Part shown: positions 28,000 through 36,229 of the stretch, piece after piece
How the letters are laid out: each line of letters opens with the position of its first letter
How positions within the stretch are numbered: the stretch's first letter is position 1
From: Bradyrhizobium sp. 186
GTDB taxonomy: Bacteria > Pseudomonadota > Alphaproteobacteria > Rhizobiales > Xanthobacteraceae
DNA: 64,000 bases
Assembly (NCBI RefSeq): GCF_023101685.1
Contig: NZ_CP082164.1
Location: 4,650,001-4,714,000 of the forward strand
Direction of reading: 5' to 3'
Program-made: the position numbers and the translations under genes
Notes under the pieces: generated by a model
Databases searched by the model: none
Seen by the model: the letters and a program-made list of their open reading frames with translations, nothing else
Told to the model about the DNA's origin: nothing

Positions 28000-28400
28000 A
28001 GTATCTCCTCGACACCAATGTGCTGAGCGACTTCGCGCGCGGCGAACGAGCCGTAACGGCGCGGCTCCGTCAGGAAGCGCCGCAGCAATTGGCCGCTTCG
28101 GTGATCACGGAGTTGGAAGTCGAGTATGGTTTGGCGCGCAATCCCAATCTGACACCTCGCGTGCGAGAAGCCATGCGGATGCTTCTGAACACGATCTCCG
28201 TTTTGCCGTTCGAGCGCGAAGATGCCCGTGTAGCGGCGCAATTGCGTGCAAGCTTGAACAGCCAGGGGACGCCCATCGGAGCGTATGACCTGCTCCTTGC
28301 GGCCTGTGCCTTGCGGCGGGGGCTCAAGATCGTGACGCACAATGCGCGGGAATTCGTTCGCGTCGGCGGGCTCGGGCTTGAGGATTGGCATAGCCCGTAA
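27996..28400 (+). CDS. PIN-domain ribonuclease toxin, VapC-type
   Basis: A 134-residue PIN protein. The acidic centre is visible as D6 (LLDTNVLSD), E39 (VITELEVEYG) and D98 (IGAYDLLLAACA), with the THNAREF block at 114-120. VapC toxins cleave tRNA or rRNA at specific sites and stop translation. The start is GTG, overlapping the antitoxin stop by 4 bases. The pair lies just outside the right guaA-like site and may help retain the accessory DNA. Confidence 0.92.
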   Translation: MKYLLDTNVLSDFARGERAVTARLRQEAPQQLAASVITELEVEYGLARNPNLTPRVREAMRMLLNTISVLPFEREDARVAAQLRASLNSQGTPIGAYDLLLAACALRRGLKIVTHNAREFVRVGGLGLEDWHSP

Positions 28401-28471
28401 TCTCCGCCCCGCAATCTGCCTTGGAAGGGTCGCTCTCTCCCGAGACCCTTTTGTGAACGGAATGAGTCTCG

Positions 28472-30976
28472 ATGAAATCCACGCACCGAAAACCGAATCT
28501 CGTTGCCAAGCCGAACAGGGAACCCAAGCTCTCCCGCACCCATGCTCCAGCGGATCTGTCGCCGCTGGACTGGCAACGCGGTTTGCGCCGACAGTTTGGC
28601 CGCGAGCAGACCTTCGGGCTTGAAAATCTGACCGGCGAACCGTTTTTCTCCGAGTTTCGGGTCAGCAATCCAGCGTCGAAATCCAGCTATCGCGTCGCGA
28701 TTCGAGGCTTGGGGCCGGGCGGCAATTTCTGTTCTTGCCCCGATTATGCCACGAGCGAGCTGGGGACCTGCAAGCACCTCGAATTCACGCTTGCGCGGTT
28801 GGAGAAAAAGCGCGGCGCAAAGGCGGCGTTCACGCGCGGCTATCAGCCTGCATTTTCTGAACTGTATTTGCGCAATGAAGGCAAACGCTGCGTGCATTTT
28901 CGCGCAGGAACGGATTGCCCGCCGGCGGTAAAGGAGGCCGCCGCCGGCCTGTTCGACGCCGAACGCGGCGGGATGCTGTCGGAGGGGCGTTTCGGCGAGT
29001 TGGAACGCTTCATGGCCATGGCGTCGAAGTGCGGTCATGAGCTGCGCGCTTATGACGACGCGCTCGATTTTGTCGCGGGAAGACGGGACGCGGATCGCCG
29101 GGCCTCGAAGCTGGAGCAGCTATTCCCGCGCGGCGCAGCCGATGCAAAGCTGCGGGCGCTTCTGAAGGTCCCGCTTTATACCTATCAAGCCGAGGGCGCG
29201 CTGTTTGCGGTGCGGGCCGGTCGGGCGTTGATCGGCGACGACATGGGACTTGGCAAGACCATACAGGCAATCGCCGCGACGGAAATACTGGCACGGCATT
29301 TTGGCGTCTCGAAAGTTCTGGTGATCTGCCCGACCTCCCTCAAATATCAGTGGCAAAGCGAGATTGCGCGCTTCTCGGGACGGAAGAGCAAGAATGCGGC
29401 ACGCGTTATCGGCGGCGGCCGCGCGCAGCGGCAGAAGGACTATGCCCTGGACGACTTCTGCAAGATAACAAACTACGAGAAGCTCAAGCCCGATCTCGAC
29501 CTGATCGCCGCATGGTCGCCCGAACTGGTTATCGTCGATGAAGCGCAACGGGTGAAGAACTGGAACACTATTGCGGCACGCGCCTTGAAACGTATCGATA
29601 GCCCCTATGCGATCGTGCTGACCGGTACGCCCCTGGAAAACAAGCTCGAGGAACTGATCTCCATCGTCCAGTTCGTCGATCAGCATCGGCTGGGACCAAC
29701 CTGGAAGCTGCTGCACGAGCATCAGGTCAAGGACGAAGCCGGGCGCGTCACCGGCTATACCGGGCTGGATAAGATCGGCCAAACGCTAGCGCCGGTTATG
29801 ATCCGCCGCCGCAAATCCGAGGTGCTGCGCCAATTGCCCGCCCGGACCGACCAGAACCTGCTGGTGCCGATGACCCAAATGCAAATGGACTACCATCAGG
29901 AAAACGCCGACGAGGTGGCGAAAATCGTTCGGCGCTGGCGCAAGACCAGGTTTCTGTCGGAGATGGATCAGCGGCGACTGATGATTGCCCTGCAGAACAT
30001 GCGCATGTCGTGCAACAGCACCTATCTGCTGGACCAGGAAACCGACCATGGCGTCAAGGCCGACGAACTGGCGGCACTGCTCGACGAATTGTTCGCCGAT
30101 CCCGAGGCCAAGGCGGTGGTGTTTTCGCAGTGGACGCGGACCCATGACATCGTCATCCGCCGTCTCGAAGCGCATGGACACGGCTATGTCAGCTTCCACG
30201 GCGGTGTACCGTCAGAGAAGCGGCCGGCACTGATCGAGCGGTTTCGCGACGACCCCGCTTGCCGGGTGTTCCTGTCCACCGATGCCGGCAGCACGGGCCT
30301 CAATCTGCAGCACGCTTCGACGCTGGTGAACATGGACCTGCCGTGGAATCCGGCAATCCTCGAACAGCGCATCGCACGCATCCATCGCATGAGCCAGGCG
30401 CGGCCGGTGCGGGTCATCAATTTCGTGGCAAAGGGCACCATCGAGGAGGGCATGCTTTCGGTGCTGGCGTTCAAGCGATCGTTGTCGGCAGGAATTCTCG
30501 ACGGTGGCAGTGGTGAGATTTCGCTCGGCGGTTCGCGCCTCAACCGCTTCATGAAGGACGTGGAAAGCGTCACCGGAAGCATGGGTGAGAGCGAGGCCGT
30601 GACGCCGGCTGAGGAAATCAGGAATATCGTCACTGCTGATGACACCGGGTCCGGGGAAGATATAAATGTGGATGTGAACGATGGCGCTGGCGAGACGGCG
30701 ATCGCGCAGGCTGATGGGGCTGGAGCTTCATCGCGCGATACGGCTTCCGATCCGTGGCAAGCCCTGGTGCAGGTCGGTGCGCAGTTTGTTGCCGCACTGG
30801 TGGCTGCCAACGACCCCAAGGCTGACCCCAAGACTGTGGCTCATCCCTGGATCGAGCGCGATCCGGCAACTGGCGCGCAAAGCCTCAAAATGCCGCTGCC
30901 CTCACCGGAGACCGCGCGACAACTTGCCAATGCACTTTCTGCACTCGCGGACGGCCTGCGCGGCAAGATTGCGTGA
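28472..30976 (+). CDS. SNF2-family helicase with N-terminal SWIM zinc finger (834 aa)
   Basis: The SWIM finger is C87-x-C89 ... C100-x-H102 (FCSCPDYATSELGTCKH). The SNF2 motor follows: GDDMGLGKTIQAIA (Walker A, GLGKT at 259-263), VIVDEAQRVKN (DEAQ at 356-359), LTGTPLENKLEELISI (motif III), and the second lobe FLSTDAGSTGLNLQ and RIARIHRMSQ (motifs V-VI). A ~150-residue acidic, low-complexity tail ends in a short helical region. SNF2 proteins translocate on double-stranded DNA. The specific role is unknown; its accessory position next to vapBC makes DNA defence or island maintenance possible. It differs from the larger core copy at 40906. Confidence 0.9.
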   Translation: MKSTHRKPNLVAKPNREPKLSRTHAPADLSPLDWQRGLRRQFGREQTFGLENLTGEPFFSEFRVSNPASKSSYRVAIRGLGPGGNFCSCPDYATSELGTCKHLEFTLARLEKKRGAKAAFTRGYQPAFSELYLRNEGKRCVHFRAGTDCPPAVKEAAAGLFDAERGGMLSEGRFGELERFMAMASKCGHELRAYDDALDFVAGRRDADRRASKLEQLFPRGAADAKLRALLKVPLYTYQAEGALFAVRAGRALIGDDMGLGKTIQAIAATEILARHFGVSKVLVICPTSLKYQWQSEIARFSGRKSKNAARVIGGGRAQRQKDYALDDFCKITNYEKLKPDLDLIAAWSPELVIVDEAQRVKNWNTIAARALKRIDSPYAIVLTGTPLENKLEELISIVQFVDQHRLGPTWKLLHEHQVKDEAGRVTGYTGLDKIGQTLAPVMIRRRKSEVLRQLPARTDQNLLVPMTQMQMDYHQENADEVAKIVRRWRKTRFLSEMDQRRLMIALQNMRMSCNSTYLLDQETDHGVKADELAALLDELFADPEAKAVVFSQWTRTHDIVIRRLEAHGHGYVSFHGGVPSEKRPALIERFRDDPACRVFLSTDAGSTGLNLQHASTLVNMDLPWNPAILEQRIARIHRMSQARPVRVINFVAKGTIEEGMLSVLAFKRSLSAGILDGGSGEISLGGSRLNRFMKDVESVTGSMGESEAVTPAEEIRNIVTADDTGSGEDINVDVNDGAGETAIAQADGAGASSRDTASDPWQALVQVGAQFVAALVAANDPKADPKTVAHPWIERDPATGAQSLKMPLPSPETARQLANALSALADGLRGKIA

Positions 30977-31013
30977 CGATGCGTCGTTTCGCCAACATCT
31001 TGGGAATTACGGG

Positions 31014-31027
31014 GAATTACGGTGACA
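31014..31027. repeat. Direct repeat copy 2, GAATTACGGTGACA
   Basis: Exact copy of the word at 24037-24050. Here it follows a tandem GGGAATTACGG. It lies 37 bases after the helicase stop, where the accessory segment gives way to ordinary genes. Confidence 0.5.
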
Positions 31028-31171
31028 CTCAATACCATAAGGCCAATCGCTGGTTGAGAACGGCCAGCCAATGCCGTCGTCCCGACCGGCGCAGGTACCC
31101 GGCGCAAACGCGGGATGTCGGCCGTGCGACGTCATGATACGACCTCCGCATCGCCCCTTCGGAGCCGCCCC

Positions 31172-32431
31172 ATGTCCGCTGCTACCTCCCCCAGCCAACC
31201 ACCCGCAACCGCCACCGAGACCGATCCGGAAGCGCTTGGTTGGATGAGGGGCTTCCCCCCGGCACCCGATCGCACCATCACCTTCCAGAACGGCTCCTTC
31301 CGCAGCTTCCCCGAGTTGCGCTGGGCCTGGAGCAACATCCGCCAGCTGGTGCCGACCGTGAACGTTTGGCGCGGGGCAGGGCCCGCGTCGGTGCTGCAGC
31401 GTGAAGACCATGACATCGGCGCGTCGGCCTCGATCACCATGGATGGCCGTCCCATGACGTTCGCGAAAATGCTGGAGGAGACCTATGCGGACGGCATCGC
31501 CGTGCTGCATCGGGGCAAGCTGATCTACGAACGCTATTTCGGTGCGCTGAAGCCGCACAAGCCGCATATCGCGATGTCGGTCACGAAATCCTTCACCGGC
31601 GTGCTCGCCGGCATTCTGGTTACGGAGGGCAGGATCGATCCGCAGGCACAGGTGGCGGACTATGTGCCGGAGCTGAAGGCCAGCGCGTTCGGCGATGCGC
31701 GCGTGCACGAGGTCATGGATATGACTACGGGGCTCGAATACACCGAAGTCTACACCGACAAGAACTCGCACGTGTGGGGCCTGCGGCGTGCCAATGGCAT
31801 GGCGCCGATTCCGCCTGATTATGACGGCCCGACCACCATCTTCGATTTCCTCATGGCGCAGACGAAGCAGGGCGAGCACGGCAAGGCCTTTGCCTACAAG
31901 ACCGTCAACACCGACGTGCTTGCCTGGATCTGCCGGCGCGCGAGCGGGATGACGCTGTCCGACCTTCTCTCGGAACGCATCTGGGCCCCGATGGGTGCGG
32001 AGGAGGACGCGCATTATCATGTCGACCGCATCGGCACCGAAAGCGGCGGTGGCGGCCTGTCCACCAGCTTGCGCGATCTTGCCCGCTTCGGCGAGACGAT
32101 GCGCAATCACGGCCGGTTCAACGGCCGCCAGATCGTGCCGTCATCTGTTGTCGAGGACATCGCGCGCGGCGGCGATCCCCAGAAGTTCAAGCCGGCCGGC
32201 TACACCACGTTGCCCGGCGCCTCCTACCGCAATCAATGGTGGGTCACGCACAATGCGCACGGCGCCTACATGGCGCGCGGCGTTCATGGCCAGGGCATCT
32301 ATGTCGATCCCAAAGCCGAGATGGTGATCGCACGCTACGCCTCGCATCCGGTTGCCGGGAACGCCGCCAACGACCCCGTGACGTTGCCGGCCTACATGGC
32401 GCTGGCGAGGGAGCTGACGGCTGGCGGGTAA
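31172..32431 (+). CDS. Beta-lactamase-related serine hydrolase
   Basis: A 419-residue class C beta-lactamase-fold hydrolase (includes esterases and 6-aminohexanoate-dimer hydrolases). The nucleophile motif SVTK is at 136-139 (MSVTKSFTG), the Y-x-N-like block is YKTVNTDVL, and GSGGG-type (ESGGGGLSTSLRDLARFG) and HGQGIYVDP follow. No signal peptide is seen, so it is probably cytoplasmic. I use the ATG at 31172 (MSAATSPSQPPA); the frame opens further upstream but without a ribosome site. Natural substrate unknown. Confidence 0.85.
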   Translation: MSAATSPSQPPATATETDPEALGWMRGFPPAPDRTITFQNGSFRSFPELRWAWSNIRQLVPTVNVWRGAGPASVLQREDHDIGASASITMDGRPMTFAKMLEETYADGIAVLHRGKLIYERYFGALKPHKPHIAMSVTKSFTGVLAGILVTEGRIDPQAQVADYVPELKASAFGDARVHEVMDMTTGLEYTEVYTDKNSHVWGLRRANGMAPIPPDYDGPTTIFDFLMAQTKQGEHGKAFAYKTVNTDVLAWICRRASGMTLSDLLSERIWAPMGAEEDAHYHVDRIGTESGGGGLSTSLRDLARFGETMRNHGRFNGRQIVPSSVVEDIARGGDPQKFKPAGYTTLPGASYRNQWWVTHNAHGAYMARGVHGQGIYVDPKAEMVIARYASHPVAGNAANDPVTLPAYMALARELTAGG

Positions 32432-32466
32432 ACGCGTGGGGTGCCCGGCGATCACCTGGCATCCTC

Positions 32467-32569
32467 GTAGCCCGGATGGAGCGCAGCGCAATCCGGGACG
32501 GACCAACCGCATCGCGCAACTGCCTGCGTGGTACGAATCCCGGATTACGCTATGCTCCATCCGGGCTAC
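32467..32569. repeat. Palindromic intergenic repeat ('GTAGCCCGGATGGAGC ... ATCCGGGCTAC' type)
   Basis: Arm 1 (32467-32497, GTAGCCCGGATGGAGCGCAG... ) and arm 2 (32539-32569) are near-perfect inverted copies, 41 bases apart. It lies between the serine hydrolase and the AraC-type gene. Confidence 0.8.
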
Positions 32570-32693
32570 GGATTCTGCATGGATGCAAACAGACATGCCT
32601 GAAAGCGGTCGTGGTCGATCCATGCCAAACCGCAAGATCGGTCGAGCAAATTATCGCCGTCCGCGACTATCTGGAGCCGCCACGGAGGGGACG

Positions 32694-33572
32694 ATGAAGG
32701 CGGCGTTGCAAAACTATCAGGACAGGATGCGGCGGGTGCTGGACCATATCGACCGGCATCTTGACAGTGATCTGGACCTGGAAACGGTGAGCGGTGTTGC
32801 GGCCTTCTCGAAGTTTCATTTCCACCGGCAGTTTACGGCGACCTTCGGGTTGTCAGTGCATCGCGATGTCCAGCTTGCCCGGTTGAAGCGCGCTTCGCAC
32901 CGGCTGGCCTACAGTGACGCCCAAAGCGTCACGGACATAGCGATGGATGCCGGTTACGATGCACCCGACGCCTTCGCCCGCGCCTTTCGGCAACGGTTCG
33001 GGCAATCGCCTTCGTCATTCCGGAAATCTCCCGACTGGGAGCCGTGGCTTGCGGCCTTCGGGCCTCTCGACAACGCGAGGAGCAAGCTCATGAAGACGTT
33101 TACCACTGACGACGTGACGATACGCGATGTGCCACCCACGAAGGTCGCGATCATGGAGCATCGGGGGAGCCCTGCGACGCTCGGCGCCACCATTCAGCGA
33201 TTCATCGCCTGGCGCAGGGCCGCTGGCCTGCACCCCAGGACAAGTCCGACCTTCAATGTCTGGCGTTCCGAGCGGCGCCCTGCATCGCCTGCCGATTACA
33301 GCACGGACCTCTGCGTTGGGACCGACCAGCCGATCGAGGCAAACGGCGACGAGATCAAGGCCGGCGAGATCCCTGGCGGACGCTGTGCGGTGCTGCGCGT
33401 CGTCGGCAATACCGACAATCTGGAGCCCGCCGCGCTCTACTTTTATCGCGACTGGCTTCCGGCCAGCGGCGAGGAAGCCCGCGACTTCCCGATCTATTGC
33501 CAGCGGCTGAGCTTGTTCCCGGAGGTGCCGGAGCATGAGGCGGTCGCGGACGTTTTCTTGCCGCTGAAATGA
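32694..33572 (+). CDS. AraC family regulator with GyrI-like effector domain
   Basis: A 292-residue protein. Two AraC HTHs occupy about 5-108 (LETVSGVAAFSKFHFHRQF and SVTDIAMDAGYDAPDAFARAFRQRFG). The C-terminal half (about 132-292) is a GyrI/SOUL-like ligand-binding domain, as in Rob and BmrR-like multidrug sensors. Start at 32694, with GGAGGGG six bases upstream; the longer frame runs into the repeat. It probably senses a hydrophobic compound. No obvious target is adjacent. Confidence 0.9.
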   Translation: MKAALQNYQDRMRRVLDHIDRHLDSDLDLETVSGVAAFSKFHFHRQFTATFGLSVHRDVQLARLKRASHRLAYSDAQSVTDIAMDAGYDAPDAFARAFRQRFGQSPSSFRKSPDWEPWLAAFGPLDNARSKLMKTFTTDDVTIRDVPPTKVAIMEHRGSPATLGATIQRFIAWRRAAGLHPRTSPTFNVWRSERRPASPADYSTDLCVGTDQPIEANGDEIKAGEIPGGRCAVLRVVGNTDNLEPAALYFYRDWLPASGEEARDFPIYCQRLSLFPEVPEHEAVADVFLPLK

Positions 33573-33576
33573 TGTG

Positions 33577-33664
33577 GGGCGGATGAGCCGCAAGGCGTAA
33601 TCCGCCACCTCTCTCGCCGTGCCGCGCTGATAGATGGCGGATTAGCGTCCCTAGTCCGCCCTAT
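33577..33664. repeat. Palindromic intergenic repeat ('GCGTAATCCGCC' type)
   Basis: GGGCGGATGAGC...GCGTAATCCGCC (33577-33606) is followed by GGCGGATTAGCG...AGTCCGCCC (33632-33662), an inverted, imperfect copy. It directly follows the AraC-type gene stop. Confidence 0.65.
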
Positions 33665-33787
33665 AGGGTCTGCGCTCAAACCGCGCGTGTCAGTGAAAGT
33701 CGTTTACAACTTCAGGGTGATATGTCAGAATAAAGCACGTCTCCGGCAGGTCTTCATTGCGACTTGCTGCACTCAATTAGAGTCCTC

Positions 33788-34984
33788 ATGGAGGGCTGTC
33801 GCCTGACCAGATTGTTTTCAGTTGTTCTCGTCCAGCTTGCCGTCGCTGTTCTCGGGTTGGTATCAGTCCACGCGCAGAGTCCGGTTATCGTCGCGGAGCC
33901 CGCCAGGGGCGGCGCGGTCGATGGCGTCAGTGAGAACTCCGACGCGTTCATCTGGCGCCTGCTCACGCAATTCGCCGCGCCCGTCTCAAGCACGCAAGCC
34001 TCGCCCGTCGTCTTTGAAACCTGGGCGTCGGATGCCGACACCTTCTCGAAGACGCCGCATTGGCCTGAAGCGGGCACCCCGATGCGGCTGCACGCGAGCG
34101 CGCTTGCCACCTTCAAGGCGGTGACTCCGGATGCTGCGAACGCTCATCTCCCAATTGACGTTCCCTGCGCCACGCCCGGCAATGCGCCGGTCGGCGGCTT
34201 CCCGACCAGTGGCAACCCAAAACCCTGCATCGGCGAGCAGACCAAGCGAAACCGGCCGATGTTCGATTACATCGTCACCAACGGTCTGAACACGCAGGCG
34301 GGGCTCGCCGACGCATTCGCCAAATCGTTCAAGGTGGAAATGCCGCCGGAGTCGATCGCGGTGAAGGGCGACTGGGTTCCGGTGCCGACATTGCTGCAAT
34401 GGATCCCGAGCATCGGCGGCGCCGGCAACGTCGCGAGACTCTATCACACGGCGACGGTCGATTCCGTCGAGTACGCGCTGGTGTCGCTACATGTCAGCAG
34501 CCGGCAGAATCCGAACTGGGTCTGGGGCACGTTCGAGCACCACCTCAATCCCGGCCGCTGCGACTTCATGGGATGTTTCGACAGTTTCGGCGCTGAGATT
34601 CCCGCCGTCCTGCCCAACAAGACCGCGTTCAACTCGCAGTATGGTACGTGTCTCAAGACGCCGGCCCTGAAGGCGTTGATGGCGGGCGCGCATCTGTCGC
34701 CGGTCTGGGAGAACTACTGCCTGAAATCGACCCAGGTCGACTACACGACGGCCGACGGAACGCCTTATGTGCTGGGCAATTCGGTGATCGAGGGCATCGT
34801 GGGCAACGGGACGATCGCCGCATCGTCCTGCATCACCTGCCACGCCTATGCCTCGTTCGGGCCTGCGGGAAAACCCACCGTCACCCCCATGCTTCCGTTC
34901 AATCCGACGGGAAAGCCGATCTCGGCCGTCCTGGCGGGATCGCAGACATTCGCGTTCATGTGGGGCGTGCTACTCGCACCGTGA
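33788..34984 (+). CDS. Secreted protein with one CxxCH haem-c motif, function unknown
   Basis: A 398-residue protein with a Sec signal peptide (basic MEGCRLTR, then a hydrophobic core, likely cleavage after VHA-Q near residue 30). Near the C-terminus, SSCITCHAYASFG contains a CxxCH haem-attachment motif. Other cysteines come in several pairs (PCATPG, CDFMGC, CLKTPA). This suggests a periplasmic single-haem or disulfide-rich redox protein. I do not recognise a named family. Start at 33788 (ATG); an upstream TTG at 33764 is possible but lengthens the n-region. A stretch of about 120 bases before it has no other feature. Confidence 0.7.
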   Translation: MEGCRLTRLFSVVLVQLAVAVLGLVSVHAQSPVIVAEPARGGAVDGVSENSDAFIWRLLTQFAAPVSSTQASPVVFETWASDADTFSKTPHWPEAGTPMRLHASALATFKAVTPDAANAHLPIDVPCATPGNAPVGGFPTSGNPKPCIGEQTKRNRPMFDYIVTNGLNTQAGLADAFAKSFKVEMPPESIAVKGDWVPVPTLLQWIPSIGGAGNVARLYHTATVDSVEYALVSLHVSSRQNPNWVWGTFEHHLNPGRCDFMGCFDSFGAEIPAVLPNKTAFNSQYGTCLKTPALKALMAGAHLSPVWENYCLKSTQVDYTTADGTPYVLGNSVIEGIVGNGTIAASSCITCHAYASFGPAGKPTVTPMLPFNPTGKPISAVLAGSQTFAFMWGVLLAP

Positions 34985-34988
34985 GCGG

Positions 34989-35486
34989 TCACCCCCGCGA
35001 CATCTTCTCGAACTTCTTCACCAGCCGCTCGCGCTTCAGCCGCGACAGCCGGTTGATCCAGAACATTCCGTCGAGCTGATCGATCTCGTGCTGGTGGCAG
35101 ACGGCGCGTAAACCATCCGACTCCTCCGTCTGCATGTTGCCGTCGATATCCTGATAGCTGATCCGCACGCGCGCGTGGCGCTGGACCTCGTCGTTGACGC
35201 CGGGCATCGAGACGCTGCCTTCGCGGTGCATGATCATCTCGGGTGAGGCCCATTCGATCTGCGGATTGACGTAGGTGCGAGCGCCGTCCCTGGCGTCGAG
35301 CTCGAGCACCACGACCCGCAAGGGCACGCCGATATGCGGCGCGGTGATGCCGATCCCGGGCGCCGCGCGCATGGTCTCGAGCAGATCCGTCGCCAGCCCT
35401 CGCAGCGTGTCGTCGAATTTGGCGACGGGGCGCGCCGGCATCGCGAGCCGGCGGTCGGGATAGCGGACGATGGGGCGAATGGTCAT
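34989..35486 (-). CDS. Peptide deformylase homologue with substituted metal ligands
   Basis: A 165-residue PDF-fold protein. All three PDF motifs can be placed but are altered: motif 1 reads GIGITAPHIG (H51 where Gln is normal), motif 2 reads EGSVSMPG (S91 where the metal-binding Cys is normal), and motif 3 reads HEIDQ (Q137 where the second metal-binding His is normal). Only H133 and E134 remain. Normal PDF removes the formyl group from new proteins; this one probably cannot bind Fe/Zn in the usual way. It is not next to fmt, as the housekeeping gene normally is. Start at 35486. Confidence 0.85.
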   Translation of the reverse strand: MTIRPIVRYPDRRLAMPARPVAKFDDTLRGLATDLLETMRAAPGIGITAPHIGVPLRVVVLELDARDGARTYVNPQIEWASPEMIMHREGSVSMPGVNDEVQRHARVRISYQDIDGNMQTEESDGLRAVCHQHEIDQLDGMFWINRLSRLKRERLVKKFEKMSRG

Positions 35487-35536
35487 GCAGGCTCCTACCA
35501 CTCACGGGCTGTTGAAGCATCTCGTTGTTGACGGCC

Positions 35537-35552
35537 TACCAACTGGAAGGTA
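35537..35552. promoter_or_regulatory. TetR-type operator upstream of its own gene
   Basis: TACCAACTGGAAGGTA, within CTACC-N8-GGTAG (35536-35553), lies 11 bases before the TetR gene start. It shares TACCAACT and GGTA in the same spacing with the site at 36203. Confidence 0.7.
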
Positions 35553-35563
35553 GTTGTTGGCTT

Positions 35564-36148
35564 ATGAGCAACGTTTCCTCGACCGCCGACGACATTCTGG
35601 CCTGCGCGCGCACGCTGATCATTGCTGGCGGCTACAACGGCTTCAGTTACGCCGACGTGGCCGAGATCATCGGAATACGCAAACCGAGTATCCACCACCA
35701 TTTCGCCAGCAAGGTCGACCTGGTCCGCACCCTCGTGTCGCGGTACCGCGAAGAAGCCCAGGCGGGACTGGCGGCGCTCGAGCGCAATATCTCGGACCCA
35801 GGCGAACAACTCAGAAACTATGTCGCGTATTGGGAGTCGTGCATCAAGGACGCGACGGCTCCCTTCTGCGTTTGCGCCCTTCTTGCCAGCGAGCTTCCGA
35901 TCTTGCCTGAGGACGTGGCGCTTGAAGTCCGGGCCCACTTCCGCTCCCTGGCCTCCTGGCTGACCTCGGTGATGGAGCGCGGGAAGCGGCAGGGGAGGCT
36001 GCAACTCTCCAGCACCGCTCGGGTCGAGGCGGAAGGCTTCATGGCGACCGTTCATGGCGCAATGCTGTCGGCGCGCGCCTACGGCGATCCAAAAATGTTC
36101 GGTGTGATCACCCGGCCGCTACTGGATCGGCTTTCTCCCAGGCACTGA
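35564..36148 (+). CDS. TetR family transcriptional regulator
   Basis: A 194-residue regulator. The HTH is at about 8-55 (ADDILACARTLIIAGGYNGFSYADVAEIIGIRKPSIHHHF), a strong TetR signature. The C-terminal ligand domain has FCVCALLASELPILP, like the TetR_C group next to NemR/YcdC types; the Cys pair in it could sense electrophiles, by analogy only. Start at 35564 (ATG after GGCTT). Matching operators in front of this gene and the next suggest it represses itself and the DUF308-like membrane gene. Confidence 0.92.
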   Translation: MSNVSSTADDILACARTLIIAGGYNGFSYADVAEIIGIRKPSIHHHFASKVDLVRTLVSRYREEAQAGLAALERNISDPGEQLRNYVAYWESCIKDATAPFCVCALLASELPILPEDVALEVRAHFRSLASWLTSVMERGKRQGRLQLSSTARVEAEGFMATVHGAMLSARAYGDPKMFGVITRPLLDRLSPRH

Positions 36149-36202
36149 GACACATCGGCAAGCAATCTGCGTGTCGAGGCGAGTTTGCTTCGCGCGATAG
36201 AC

Positions 36203-36218
36203 TACCAACTAGTAGGTA
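36203..36218. promoter_or_regulatory. TetR-type operator upstream of the DUF308-like gene
   Basis: TACCAACTAGTAGGTA is a near-perfect palindrome (TACC-N-ACTAGT-N-GGTA), 12 bases before the next gene start. It is the more symmetric of the two sites. Confidence 0.72.
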
Positions 36219-36229
36219 AAGGAGTGACT

